Positions 1 through 8,171 of a stretch of DNA of 64,000 bases are shown here, in pieces. Position numbers and translations under genes: made by a program. Position 1 is the first letter of the stretch. Each line of letters begins with the position of its first letter. Source of the stretch: Bacteroidota bacterium (GTDB taxonomy: Bacteria; Bacteroidota; Bacteroidia; AKYH767-A; 2013-40CM-41-45); NCBI GenBank assembly GCA_004295015.1, contig SHNE01000033.1, positions 139,421-203,420 on the forward strand, read 5' to 3'. The notes below the pieces were generated by a model, which saw only the letters and a program-made list of their open reading frames with translations, had not been told where the DNA came from and did no database searches.

Positions 1-1644
1 ATTGTTTTTCCAGCGGGGTTTGTATCGGAGAGAAATCCTTGGACTGATTACCAGTTGATCATTGAGATCCCAGTAGTTCGCCCTGACACCTGTGGTTAAT
101 ATTAATTCGTTGGTGTCGCTGATTTGCCACACGTTTTGAATATAGCCACTGATGCGGGAAGAAGAAAGATTTGTTCGGGTAATGACTACATCATTAAGTA
201 TAATTTGGGGATTGAGTGTATCTCTTTGTGAAGGAATAGAAAAACCTGCAGAATCATTGTAATTCCATTCATGAAGTCGGTCAGAAATTTTCTCCTGCTG
301 GTATTTTGCACCCCAAAGCCACACCGAACTTGATTTGATTATTTCTCCTTTATGTTCGATGGAATATACGTCAGCATCCAGCTTGTTTCTTGCATGATTC
401 AGAAAGGAACCCACGCCTAAATTGAAGGCTACATTTCCGAAATTATCTTTTCCGAAATCATTCTCAAGTTGATCAAGAAAATACTGACCGAGGATATCAA
501 AATTCTCTTCTTCTCTGGTATTGTATCCACTCGCAATGAGTTTCAATTTTACTTCTTCTGAAAGCTGATAGGTAGAAGAGATAGATCCGGTGATGGTTTG
601 ATATCTGTCGACTTCCTGTCCGTCAAAATAAACAGTGAATCGCTTGGCATCACTAATTGTTCCGAAGTTCGTTTCTCTGGTTTCAGGTACAAGGTTATAG
701 CGGTTACGGGCATAGTTTCCAAATACCTCCAAACTTAATTTTTTGCTCAGCTCATATCCTGAAAGAATCTGAATATCGGTGAAGGATGGTTTGTATTCAC
801 CTTTCGTATCAAAGGTATTCAACAAATACTGATTGGATTTTTGCCGGATTCCGGTCATCCAATACCATCTGTCGTTTTTGCTTCTGTTTTCTAATTCAAC
901 AGAAGCACCCAATAAACTGGCACTTACTGAGCCACCGAATTTTTTTGGTTTTCGATATTGTATGTCGAGAACTGAGGATAGTTTATCTCCATATTTTGCT
1001 TCGAACCCTCCTGCTGAAAAAGAAATCGATTCCACCATATCCGGATTTATCACACTTAATCCTTCCTGTTGTCCGGATCGTACCAGTAAAGGCCGGTAAA
1101 CTTCAAAGTCGTTAATGTAAACCAGGTTCTCATCGTAATTTCCACCTCGAACAGAGTAGGAGGAACTTAGTTCATTGGAAGAGGCAACACCCGGCAAGGT
1201 TTTTATCAGGTCTTCCACACTTTGGTTAGGAGTCGGAATGACGCTGACCACTTTTGGGTTAATCGGAACAATATTTATTCTCTTCAAAGATTTTTCTTCA
1301 ATGACGACGTCCTTGAATTCGACAACTTTCTTTTTCAGGAATTTATTGATTTCCCTTCGTTCACCCGGATTGAGGATTACAATGGCCGAATCATTTTGTA
1401 ATCCTGTGAAAGAGAAAAATATTTTTAGTGATTCGTTGGCAGGAACTTTCATGGAAAACCTTCCTTTGTTATCGGTCGTTGTTCCAATTGGTTTACCAAA
1501 AACAGCTACGCTTACACCAAAGGCAGCACGATTTTGATCATCTTTCACCTGGCCATAAACTTCCGAATCCTGTGAAAAAGAATCCAGGCTCAGCAGAAGG
1601 TAAAAAGGAATCAAAAGTTTGTACTGGAATCGTCGGAGAAACAT
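1..1644 (-). CDS. TonB-dependent receptor, partial (C-terminus beyond window)
   Basis: An open frame of 548 codons runs from an ATG at 1644 to the window edge without a stop, so the C-terminal barrel is missing. Residues 1-25 form a signal peptide ending near SFSQ. Residues about 29-110 look like a carboxypeptidase-regulatory-like domain (VYGQVKD...GKPIGTTTDNKGRFSM). Residues about 120-230 are a TonB plug, with SVEDLIKTLPGVASS, YSVRGGNYDENLVYIND and KYGDKLSSVLDIQYRKP. The rest is repetitive, aromatic-rich barrel strands. It should be an outer-membrane, TonB-energised importer of unknown substrate. The gene lies 31 nt downstream of the small secreted protein at 1676-2314 on the same strand, so the two are probably co-transcribed. 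No SusD-like gene is visible. Confidence 0.9.
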   Translation of the reverse strand, partial: MFLRRFQYKLLIPFYLLLSLDSFSQDSEVYGQVKDDQNRAAFGVSVAVFGKPIGTTTDNKGRFSMKVPANESLKIFFSFTGLQNDSAIVILNPGERREINKFLKKKVVEFKDVVIEEKSLKRINIVPINPKVVSVIPTPNQSVEDLIKTLPGVASSNELSSSYSVRGGNYDENLVYINDFEVYRPLLVRSGQQEGLSVINPDMVESISFSAGGFEAKYGDKLSSVLDIQYRKPKKFGGSVSASLLGASVELENRSKNDRWYWMTGIRQKSNQYLLNTFDTKGEYKPSFTDIQILSGYELSKKLSLEVFGNYARNRYNLVPETRETNFGTISDAKRFTVYFDGQEVDRYQTITGSISSTYQLSEEVKLKLIASGYNTREEENFDILGQYFLDQLENDFGKDNFGNVAFNLGVGSFLNHARNKLDADVYSIEHKGEIIKSSSVWLWGAKYQQEKISDRLHEWNYNDSAGFSIPSQRDTLNPQIILNDVVITRTNLSSSRISGYIQNVWQISDTNELILTTGVRANYWDLNDQLVISPRISLRYKPRWKNN

Positions 1645-1675
1645 AAGGCGAGATTGACTTTTGACCTGAATCCAA

Positions 1676-2314
1676 TTATTTTTTCTTGAATTCACCATTC
1701 TGCCACATTTGAATAAATTTTGACCAGGCAATCGGATTTAATAAATTGTTTGGTGGTAATTGTCCGGAATAATATAACCTGGAAGATTGCTGTTCCATTT
1801 GATATTTGAAATTCATGTTGCCATCCATTGGCATCATTGCACCCAGAATACCCAACTGATCAGAATCAAGATTTCTTTGAGCCCGTGCAATATCATCAGC
1901 AGGAATTCTCAGTTGCAGAAATGCTTCTTTAAACTGTTCTTTTGTCGGCCATGGAAAAATCACCACTTCTTTCAGAAGGACTGTATCTTTAGCAAGCATT
2001 TGAATAAGTGAACAGCGGTGATCCGATAGGGTGTCGGGAATTACAAAATTCATCCGTTTATAACCAAGGGCCGAAAACTCAATTGTATCTCCCATTCGTG
2101 CTACGAAGGAAAAGAATCCATAGTAGTCACTGATTGTACCCCGGTAAGAGTTTCGAATCATGATACTTGTAAAAGGAATTGGAAGAAGACTGTCGGTGGT
2201 GACGACAACACCGGAAAATTGAACCAGGTTCTGATTCATTTGAGAATTATCCTGACTAAACGCTTCAGCCTTGATTATCAGTAATAAGAATAGAAATAAG
2301 ACTAATTTTCGCAT
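1676..2314 (-). CDS. small secreted carboxypeptidase-regulatory-like protein
   Basis: A 212-residue protein with a clear signal peptide (MRKLVLFLFLLLIIKAEAFS, cleavage near SQ). Residues about 33-110 fit the CarboxypepD_reg-like beta-sandwich: FSGVVVTTDSLLPIPFTSI, then a YRGTISDYYGFFSF turn and an FSALGYKRMNFVIPD strand. These are the usual signatures of this domain at the front of Bacteroidota receptors. Here it stands alone, followed by about 95 residues with no recognised fold. It is the first gene of a pair with the TonB receptor that starts 31 nt downstream. A role as a periplasmic or surface accessory of that receptor is inference. No strong promoter was seen upstream. Confidence 0.75.
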   Translation of the reverse strand: MRKLVLFLFLLLIIKAEAFSQDNSQMNQNLVQFSGVVVTTDSLLPIPFTSIMIRNSYRGTISDYYGFFSFVARMGDTIEFSALGYKRMNFVIPDTLSDHRCSLIQMLAKDTVLLKEVVIFPWPTKEQFKEAFLQLRIPADDIARAQRNLDSDQLGILGAMMPMDGNMNFKYQMEQQSSRLYYSGQLPPNNLLNPIAWSKFIQMWQNGEFKKK

Positions 2315-2422
2315 TTTGACTGGATTTGGTTGCTAATGTACCAAAGAATTTTCAATGAATCGAACGAAATTATAGTGTGTAAATTGTTCAGTCCGGCTAA
2401 CACATGGAGCTTTCCTTTTCAG

Positions 2423-2430
2423 TAAATTTG
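2423..2430 (+). promoter_or_regulatory. -7 promoter element of the alkB operon
   Basis: TAAATTTG matches the Bacteroidota -7 consensus TAnnTTTG and lies 24 nt before the ATG at 2455. No convincing TTG -33 element was found at the usual 19-nt spacing. Confidence 0.5.
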
Positions 2431-2454
2431 TCATATAACATCTGCTGACAATAA

Positions 2455-3495
2455 ATGAGTTATAGCCGAAATAGCAAATATTTATGGAGCCTGACTCCTG
2501 GTATATTCACCATACTTGGTAATACGCTCGGTTCCTGGTGGGTGCTATCGAACTTGATTTACTCATTGGTTTTTCTGGCTATCCTTGAGTTTTTCATGCC
2601 TGAAGATAAGCGAAATGATCAGGAGGAAGATTCTGCTCTTCCAGATTTCATTCTGTTTACGCATGTTGTTTTTCAAATAATCGCCTTAAGCTGCTTCTTT
2701 ATTTCGATTTATCAAGGAAGAATTAGTGGCTACTTTCTGCTTTTTGCTTCCATTTCAACCGGTGTGCATACAGGTAGTTCGTCTATCATTGTTGCACATG
2801 AATTGATTCATAGAAAGGCACGGATCTGGCAAGTGCTCGGAAAGTTTCTGCTTTTTACGGCCGGAAATATTTATTTTTTTGTTGACCACCTGAGAGTGCA
2901 TCACAAGTGGGTCGGTACAGATAAAGATCCCGCAACAGCGAAGAAGGGAGAATCTGTCTATTCTTTTTTCGTTCGTTCAACCGTCGGGCAGATTATCTCT
3001 TCATGGAATGTGGAGAAGAGCAGATTAGCAGCAATGAACAAATCCGTTTGGTCTATAAGAAATTATGTCTTCCGGAGTTGTCTGATCCTTGCCTCTCTAT
3101 TTATCGCAATTTATCTTAGTATGGGTTCACTTACTTTAGCTGCATTTCTGCTTCAATGCCTCGTTGCAAATTTCCTTTTAGAGTATACCAATTATATTGA
3201 GCATTACGGACTGGTCAGGACTGATAACAGCAGGGTCAATGTAGAGTTGAGCTGGCAGAGCGACAAGGTGCTGAGCAGGTTTATTTTGATCGATTTGAGT
3301 CGCCATAGTGATCATCATTTTTATGCTTCAAAACCTTATCATACATTGTGTTCCCATGATGATAGTCCTGTTCTTCCGGCAGGTTATGCATCCTGTATTT
3401 ACCTGGCAATGATACCTCCATTGTGGTACAAGATGATTCATCCCAGGATAGAAAGCATGAAAAAAATTGAAATCAAACCGGGAACAATTGTTTAA
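2455..3495 (+). CDS. alkB: AlkB-type alkane 1-monooxygenase / membrane fatty acid desaturase family
   Basis: A 346-residue polytopic membrane protein of the di-iron hydroxylase family. All four AlkB histidine clusters can be read: HELIHRK (115-121), DHLRVHHKWVGT (144-155, followed by DPATAKKGE), NYIEHYGL (246-252) and LSRHSDHH (281-288). The NYxEHYGL and RHSDHH boxes are diagnostic of AlkB rather than of acyl-lipid desaturases. The expected reaction is rubredoxin-dependent terminal hydroxylation of alkanes or other hydrophobic chains at the cytoplasmic membrane. No rubredoxin or rubredoxin reductase gene is nearby, so electron donors must be encoded elsewhere. The length is slightly below the roughly 400 residues of proteobacterial AlkB. 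It heads a run with the lipoprotein at 3501 and the protease at 4233. The symbol here means the alkane hydroxylase, not the DNA-repair AlkB. Confidence 0.85.
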   Translation: MSYSRNSKYLWSLTPGIFTILGNTLGSWWVLSNLIYSLVFLAILEFFMPEDKRNDQEEDSALPDFILFTHVVFQIIALSCFFISIYQGRISGYFLLFASISTGVHTGSSSIIVAHELIHRKARIWQVLGKFLLFTAGNIYFFVDHLRVHHKWVGTDKDPATAKKGESVYSFFVRSTVGQIISSWNVEKSRLAAMNKSVWSIRNYVFRSCLILASLFIAIYLSMGSLTLAAFLLQCLVANFLLEYTNYIEHYGLVRTDNSRVNVELSWQSDKVLSRFILIDLSRHSDHHFYASKPYHTLCSHDDSPVLPAGYASCIYLAMIPPLWYKMIHPRIESMKKIEIKPGTIV

Positions 3496-3500
3496 ACCCT

Positions 3501-4229
3501 ATGAAACTTTTTAACAACAAGTTTATTATTTTTTTCTGTGCAGCTTTATTGCTTGTAATCAGCCAATTTTATTCGTGTAAGGATGATGCTATCGTTCCGG
3601 GGAACAGCCAATCTTATACAAGCTATTTTCCTTTAATACATGGCCATTGGGTTGAGTATAATGCGGATTCGATTGTTCATTTGGATATTGACGATGCCTA
3701 CAATCTTGACACGGCTATCCGCACGTACCATTTTCAACTGAGAGAAGAAATTGATTCTTCCTATACAGATGCAGGAGGGGAGATAGCATGGAGAGTCAGC
3801 CGATACAGACGAGCGGATAGCAACTCGCCATGGACTTTCATGAATTTATGGACTGCCAAAAGGAGTAATAATTCTGCGCAAAGAGTGGAGGATAATATCC
3901 GTTTCATTAAACTGGCTTTCCCATTCGATCCAAGAATTAGTTGGAATGGGAATGCCTATAATAATTATCCTCTGGAAGAGTATTCTTATGATGCCATTAA
4001 TGAAGAATATACCGTAAATTCAAGCATCTTTGATTCTACAGTAAGCGTTATTCAGAATAACTTTGTGTCAAATATAAACCGTATCGATAAACGGGAGATT
4101 TATGCCCAAAATGTTGGTATGATTTATAAAGTGCTCGATAGCCTGAATATTGTAAACCTTCCTAATGGTTCTACTGTTATATTGAATGGAACAGAATATA
4201 AGCTAGAAATCCGCGACTACAAACGATAA
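3501..4229 (+). CDS. hypothetical lipoprotein
   Basis: A 242-residue protein with a lipoprotein signal peptide: a hydrophobic stretch at residues 8-24 and lipobox FYSC, Cys about 26, followed by KDDAIVPG. The mature part is rich in Tyr, Asn and Asp and looks beta-rich. No known domain was recognised. The family may be one of the many secreted Bacteroidota lipoproteins carrying a peptidase-associated or cell-surface beta domain. It lies 5 nt after the AlkB gene and 3 nt before the T9SS protease gene, so it is very probably co-transcribed with both. No function is assigned. Confidence 0.7.
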   Translation: MKLFNNKFIIFFCAALLLVISQFYSCKDDAIVPGNSQSYTSYFPLIHGHWVEYNADSIVHLDIDDAYNLDTAIRTYHFQLREEIDSSYTDAGGEIAWRVSRYRRADSNSPWTFMNLWTAKRSNNSAQRVEDNIRFIKLAFPFDPRISWNGNAYNNYPLEEYSYDAINEEYTVNSSIFDSTVSVIQNNFVSNINRIDKREIYAQNVGMIYKVLDSLNIVNLPNGSTVILNGTEYKLEIRDYKR

Positions 4230-4232
4230 GCC

Positions 4233-5888
4233 ATGATAAAGAGATTGGTCATTTTACTGCTGATTACGGTATTTTCACAAAGTGAAATTTACGCTTCCAG
4301 ATATTTTATAAAGTTCAAGGATAAAAATAATAGCCCTTTTTCTATTTCTAACCCTTCGACCTATTTATCTGCGAAAGCAATCCAACGAAGAGCGAATCAA
4401 GGTATCCCCATTACTGATTCAGATTTACCGGTGAATCCAGCCTACCTTGATTCGATACAGATCATGGGTGCCACCATCTTAAATGCAAGCAAATGGCTCA
4501 ATGGAGTAACGGTAGATTGTGACTCACTCACTTACCAAAGTATCCAGACATTGTCTTTTGTAGAAATGGGAAGGCAGGTGATGAGATTATCTGCCCAAAC
4601 CGAAAAGAAATCAAAAAAATTTCCGGAAAATATTCCTCTGCTTTCGAATCAGGGAATGATGCGGGTATCAAATTTAGATTATGGAAATTCCTTCAATCAA
4701 ATTCATCTGATGAACGGAGAATACTTGCATAACAATGGTTTTACAGGGGAAGGGATAACTATTGCAGTATTGGATGCCGGTTTTTATTCAGTAGATATGC
4801 TTTCAGCTTTTGACAGCTTACGTGCAAAGAACAATATACTCGGCACATGGGATTTTGTTGCTAATGAGCAAGGCGTTTACGAAGATAATAGTCATGGTAT
4901 GCAGGTATTGTCTTGCATGGCAGGCAATGTCCCCGGACAATTGGTTGGTACATCACCCGATGCTTCCTTTTGGCTACTACGATCAGAAGATGTTGCCACG
5001 GAATATATTATTGAAGAATACAATTGGGTGAGTGCTGCAGAATTTGCTGATAGCGTTGGGGCCGATATTATTTCATCTTCTCTGGGTTATTCTACATTCG
5101 ATGATTCCTCCACAAGCCACACCTATGCAGACATGAATGGGAATACCGCACCTTCAAGTATCGGCGCCGATTTCGCGGCTTCGAAAGGGATGCTGGTAAT
5201 TTGCAGTGCCGGTAATAATGGAAACAGCTCCTGGTATTATATCAGTGCACCATCAGATGGAGACAGTGTGTTAAGTGTTGCAGCTGTTGATGAATTTGGA
5301 AATAAAGCCGGGTTTAGCAGTTGGGGACCATCCTCAGATGGAGATGTAAAACCAAATGTTGCTGCTAAAGGTCAACAGACCACATTGGCCACTTCTTTTG
5401 GCGGAGTGGGTACAGGAAATGGAACCTCTTTCGCCTGTCCGGTTCTTGCAGGCTCGGCTGCTTGTCTATGGCAGGCACATCCCTTAAAAAGCAATATGGA
5501 AATATTTAATGCGATACAACAGAGTGCCAACTATTATCAAACACCGGGAGATTCCCTTGGTTATGGGATTCCGAATTTTATCGTTGCAGACTTATTATTA
5601 GGAGGCTCAAGTTTGTCGCTTCCCGGGGATGATCATTTAGTAGGCTTATATCCAAACCCATTTCAAAGTGAAATTAAATTCCAGTTCTTTTCTGCTGCCT
5701 CACAAATGTTGGTAATAGAGATTATTGATGCTATCGGAAAAGTCGTCAGGAGTGAAAAACGAGCGATACAAAAAGGGATGATGAATACAGTGCAACTGAG
5801 TTCGCTTTCAGGAATTCAACAAGGTGTTTATTTCGTGTTGATCAAGGCAAGCGAAACAAGTTTTCTGAGAAAAGTAATCAAGTATTAG
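4233..5888 (+). CDS. T9SS-exported subtilisin-like serine protease (S8)
   Basis: A 551-residue secreted peptidase. The order is signal peptide 1-21, a propeptide-like region (about 25-120), S8 catalytic domain (about 165-455) and a C-terminal T9SS type A sorting domain (about 470-551; LYPNPFQSE ... GVYFVLIK ... FLRKVIKY). Catalytic residues are Asp181 (IAVLDAGF), His221 (NSHGMQV) and Ser399 (NGTSFACP), with the oxyanion Asn in CSAGNNGN (328). The triad looks intact, so the enzyme should be active outside the cell after T9SS export. It is the last gene of the run with AlkB and the lipoprotein, and its 3' end faces the pterin dehydratase gene with 5 nt between them. The stop codon is TAG, which matters for judging the in-frame TAG at 12318. 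Confidence 0.9.
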   Translation: MIKRLVILLLITVFSQSEIYASRYFIKFKDKNNSPFSISNPSTYLSAKAIQRRANQGIPITDSDLPVNPAYLDSIQIMGATILNASKWLNGVTVDCDSLTYQSIQTLSFVEMGRQVMRLSAQTEKKSKKFPENIPLLSNQGMMRVSNLDYGNSFNQIHLMNGEYLHNNGFTGEGITIAVLDAGFYSVDMLSAFDSLRAKNNILGTWDFVANEQGVYEDNSHGMQVLSCMAGNVPGQLVGTSPDASFWLLRSEDVATEYIIEEYNWVSAAEFADSVGADIISSSLGYSTFDDSSTSHTYADMNGNTAPSSIGADFAASKGMLVICSAGNNGNSSWYYISAPSDGDSVLSVAAVDEFGNKAGFSSWGPSSDGDVKPNVAAKGQQTTLATSFGGVGTGNGTSFACPVLAGSAACLWQAHPLKSNMEIFNAIQQSANYYQTPGDSLGYGIPNFIVADLLLGGSSLSLPGDDHLVGLYPNPFQSEIKFQFFSAASQMLVIEIIDAIGKVVRSEKRAIQKGMMNTVQLSSLSGIQQGVYFVLIKASETSFLRKVIKY

Positions 5889-5893
5889 AAGAA

Positions 5894-6139
5894 TCAGTTT
5901 ACAAATTCAGAATAGATTTTATCGATAGCATCAGCCAGTTTTCTGTCTTTTTCTGTAACAACATCGCCTGCATCATGTGTGGAAAGTGAAATGGAGACTT
6001 TGTTCCACACATTGCTCCATTCCGGATGATGATTCATCTTTTCAGCAGCAAAGGCAACTCTTGTCATGAAGCTAAATGCCCGGGTAAAATCTTTAAACTC
6101 AAAATTTTTCTGTAGCTTGTTGTTTTTCTCTTCCCACAT
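5894..6139 (-). CDS. phhB: pterin-4a-carbinolamine dehydratase
   Basis: An 81-residue protein matching the pterin carbinolamine dehydratase family. The active-site signature [16 protein letters not shown] is followed by [14 protein letters not shown], giving the E-x3-HHP-x-W ... THDAGG/D-x-T-x-D pattern. The enzyme dehydrates 4a-hydroxytetrahydrobiopterin-type adducts formed by aromatic amino acid hydroxylases. It is shorter than the classic form of roughly 95-110 residues, but the motif block is complete and the [15 protein letters not shown] start looks natural for the compact bacterial form. It lies 46 nt downstream of trxB on the same strand. No phenylalanine hydroxylase gene is in the window. 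Confidence 0.88.
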   Translation of the reverse strand: MWEEKNNKLQKNFEFKDFTRAFSFMTRVAFAAEKMNHHPEWSNVWNKVSISLSTHDAGDVVTEKDRKLADAIDKIYSEFVN

Positions 6140-6185
6140 AGCTCTTCTTTTAGGTTATTAATTCAGCGAAGAATGTATTGTAACA

Positions 6186-7130
6186 TCAATGAATTCCTTT
6201 AGCACTTAAATACCTTTCAGCATCTAGTGCCGCCATGCATCCGGTTCCTGCAGCAGTTACAGCCTGTCGGTAAATTTTATCTGCCACATCACCTGAAGCA
6301 AATACTCCTTCCACATTGGTTTTAGAAGTTCCAGGAATGGTTTTGATGTAACCGGTTTCATCCATGTCAAGCCAACCTTTGAAGATATCTGAATTCGGTT
6401 TATGTCCGATGGCTACAAAGAAACCGGTAACCTTTAAGGTTCGTTCTTCTCCCGTTTTCACATTTACAACCTGAACGCCTTCAACCGTTTTTGTTCCCAG
6501 GATTTCTTTTGTTTCGTGGCTCCAGAGAATCTCAATGTTGGCCGTATTTTCCACCCTGTGTTGCATAGCTTTACTTGCACGCATCTCGTCACGTCGTACA
6601 ATCATGTACACCTTCTTACAAAGTTTCGCAAGGTAGGTAGCTTCTTCGGCGGCTGTGTCACCGGCACCTACTATGGCAACATCTTGTCCTTTAAAAAAGA
6701 AACCGTCACACACGGCACATGCAGAAACTCCGTAGCCGTTAAGCTTTTGTTCTGATTCCAATCCAAGCCATTTGGCTGATGCACCTGTGGCTATAATTAC
6801 GGTGTCGGCCGTGAGTGTTTTGTTTTCGTCAACAACAACTTTGTGTGGAAGCGAAGAGAAGTCAACAGAAGTTGCATAACCATACCGAACATCTGTTCCG
6901 AAGCGTTCTGCCTGAGCTTTGAAATCTTCCATCATCTCAGGACCTTGTGTGCCTTTTGGATAGCCCGGATAATTCTCTACTTCAGTTGTTATCGTTAATT
7001 GTCCGCCCGGTTGGAGTCCCTGATAAAGTACCGGTTTCATGTCGGCGCGGGCTGCATAAATGGCTGCAGTGTAACCGGCAGGACCTGATCCTATAATAAG
7101 ACATTTAACATGTTCAATTTCATTTAACAT
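6186..7130 (-). CDS. trxB: thioredoxin-disulfide reductase
   Basis: A 314-residue cytoplasmic flavoprotein that uses NADPH to reduce thioredoxin. The FAD-binding GSGPAG (14-19) is followed by PGGQLTITTEVENYPG (41-56). The redox-active CAVC pair (Cys138, Cys141) sits in SACAVCDGFFFKG. The NADPH-binding GAGDTAAEEA starts near 155, and the C-terminal FAD motif is VFASGDVADK. Length and motif order are those of the low-molecular-weight bacterial enzyme. The gene stands apart from its upstream neighbour by about 120 nt. The pterin dehydratase gene follows it and may share its transcript. Confidence 0.96.
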   Translation of the reverse strand: MLNEIEHVKCLIIGSGPAGYTAAIYAARADMKPVLYQGLQPGGQLTITTEVENYPGYPKGTQGPEMMEDFKAQAERFGTDVRYGYATSVDFSSLPHKVVVDENKTLTADTVIIATGASAKWLGLESEQKLNGYGVSACAVCDGFFFKGQDVAIVGAGDTAAEEATYLAKLCKKVYMIVRRDEMRASKAMQHRVENTANIEILWSHETKEILGTKTVEGVQVVNVKTGEERTLKVTGFFVAIGHKPNSDIFKGWLDMDETGYIKTIPGTSKTNVEGVFASGDVADKIYRQAVTAAGTGCMAALDAERYLSAKGIH

Positions 7131-7249
7131 AAGAATATTTATCTAAGATTTGTTTTTTCTTTAATCAATGAGAAGAGGAGATGCACAATGCGCTGCTCTC
7201 ATTTTATTTACTTGTTGTTGTGATTGATATTGACTTGTTTTATAATTAT

Positions 7250-8167
7250 TTATCTGGCAATAATTGTATCGAATGTACATGCATATCCACCCCAAATTCC
7301 TAATCCGCCTGTTATGTTCCCAAGTACCGGTGCAGGTGAAGCGAATGGATTTCCATTATTCTGAACCTGTGTTTCTTCCGTTCGCCAGAATTCGAAATGT
7401 TGGCGATCAAGTGTGCAGAATTTTACAACAATCGTATCTCCGACCTTATAAAAGTATTTCTCATCATTGATATCATCAATTTTCTGAGAATTCCGAATCG
7501 TTCCTCTCTGGTAACCAAGATCAAAACTTTTTCCGTTAATAAATTTATCTTCAAAGACTGAGCCGCTTGGCGCTATGAGAATAGAGTCTTTCATCCTTCC
7601 AATTTGTGCACCAAACGTGTATCGGTTGATTCTTTGAGCAAACCAACGATAATGATTTCCGAGTGTGTCAGGGTCTGTGAGATGTGCCCAGGCAAATCCC
7701 AATGAGTCTCTTGTTCCGTTTACTTTGAACCACACACTATCAAGACTAATTGCCTCCGGAATATAAGTCGTAGCACTAAGCACTTTTCCTTCTACTTCAA
7801 CCCGTAGCGAGTAAGATGTTCGTTCCTGGCCTGTCATCCTGGGACTTGTATATACACCTATGCCGGGAATTTGATCAAGTGTGTCAATCATGCTTCCGTT
7901 GTCAATAATTACTCTTGCGCCTTGAATGGTTTGTTGAAATACTGTGGAGGTATTTATTGTTCCGAAGAAAGGCAGAGTTTTAGACAGAACAAGAATAGGG
8001 TTTTTTCCGGTTTCGATATATCCCTCTATGACTACCAATGGTTCTGCGTCCGGAACATCAACGGTTACGTTTTTTTCACAAGCAGTAAGACCGAGGATAA
8101 GGCCACAAAATATTATTGCACCCAAAAAATGCTGCTTAAAATTTAACAAGAGTTTATTGAAGTTCAT
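7250..8167 (-). CDS. DUF4249 lipoprotein, partner of TonB receptor
   Basis: A 305-residue lipoprotein. The signal peptide has a hydrophobic core at residues 15-27 and lipobox LTAC (Cys 30), followed by EKNVTVDVPDAEPLVVIEGYIETGKNPILVLSKT, which is the typical opening of DUF4249 proteins. These are Bacteroidota-specific surface lipoproteins found next to TonB receptors with a carboxypeptidase-like domain, and that is the arrangement here. The start lies 4 nt after the stop of the receptor gene. A role in substrate capture for the receptor is inferred from gene pairing only. Confidence 0.85.
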   Translation of the reverse strand: MNFNKLLLNFKQHFLGAIIFCGLILGLTACEKNVTVDVPDAEPLVVIEGYIETGKNPILVLSKTLPFFGTINTSTVFQQTIQGARVIIDNGSMIDTLDQIPGIGVYTSPRMTGQERTSYSLRVEVEGKVLSATTYIPEAISLDSVWFKVNGTRDSLGFAWAHLTDPDTLGNHYRWFAQRINRYTFGAQIGRMKDSILIAPSGSVFEDKFINGKSFDLGYQRGTIRNSQKIDDINDEKYFYKVGDTIVVKFCTLDRQHFEFWRTEETQVQNNGNPFASPAPVLGNITGGLGIWGGYACTFDTIIAR

Positions 8168-8171
8168 TCAA

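Noticed and set aside
786-1646. Plus-strand open frames of 72-120 codons
   Set aside because: They lie inside the minus-strand TonB receptor, lack recognisable domains, and the receptor frame is continuous with correct motifs.
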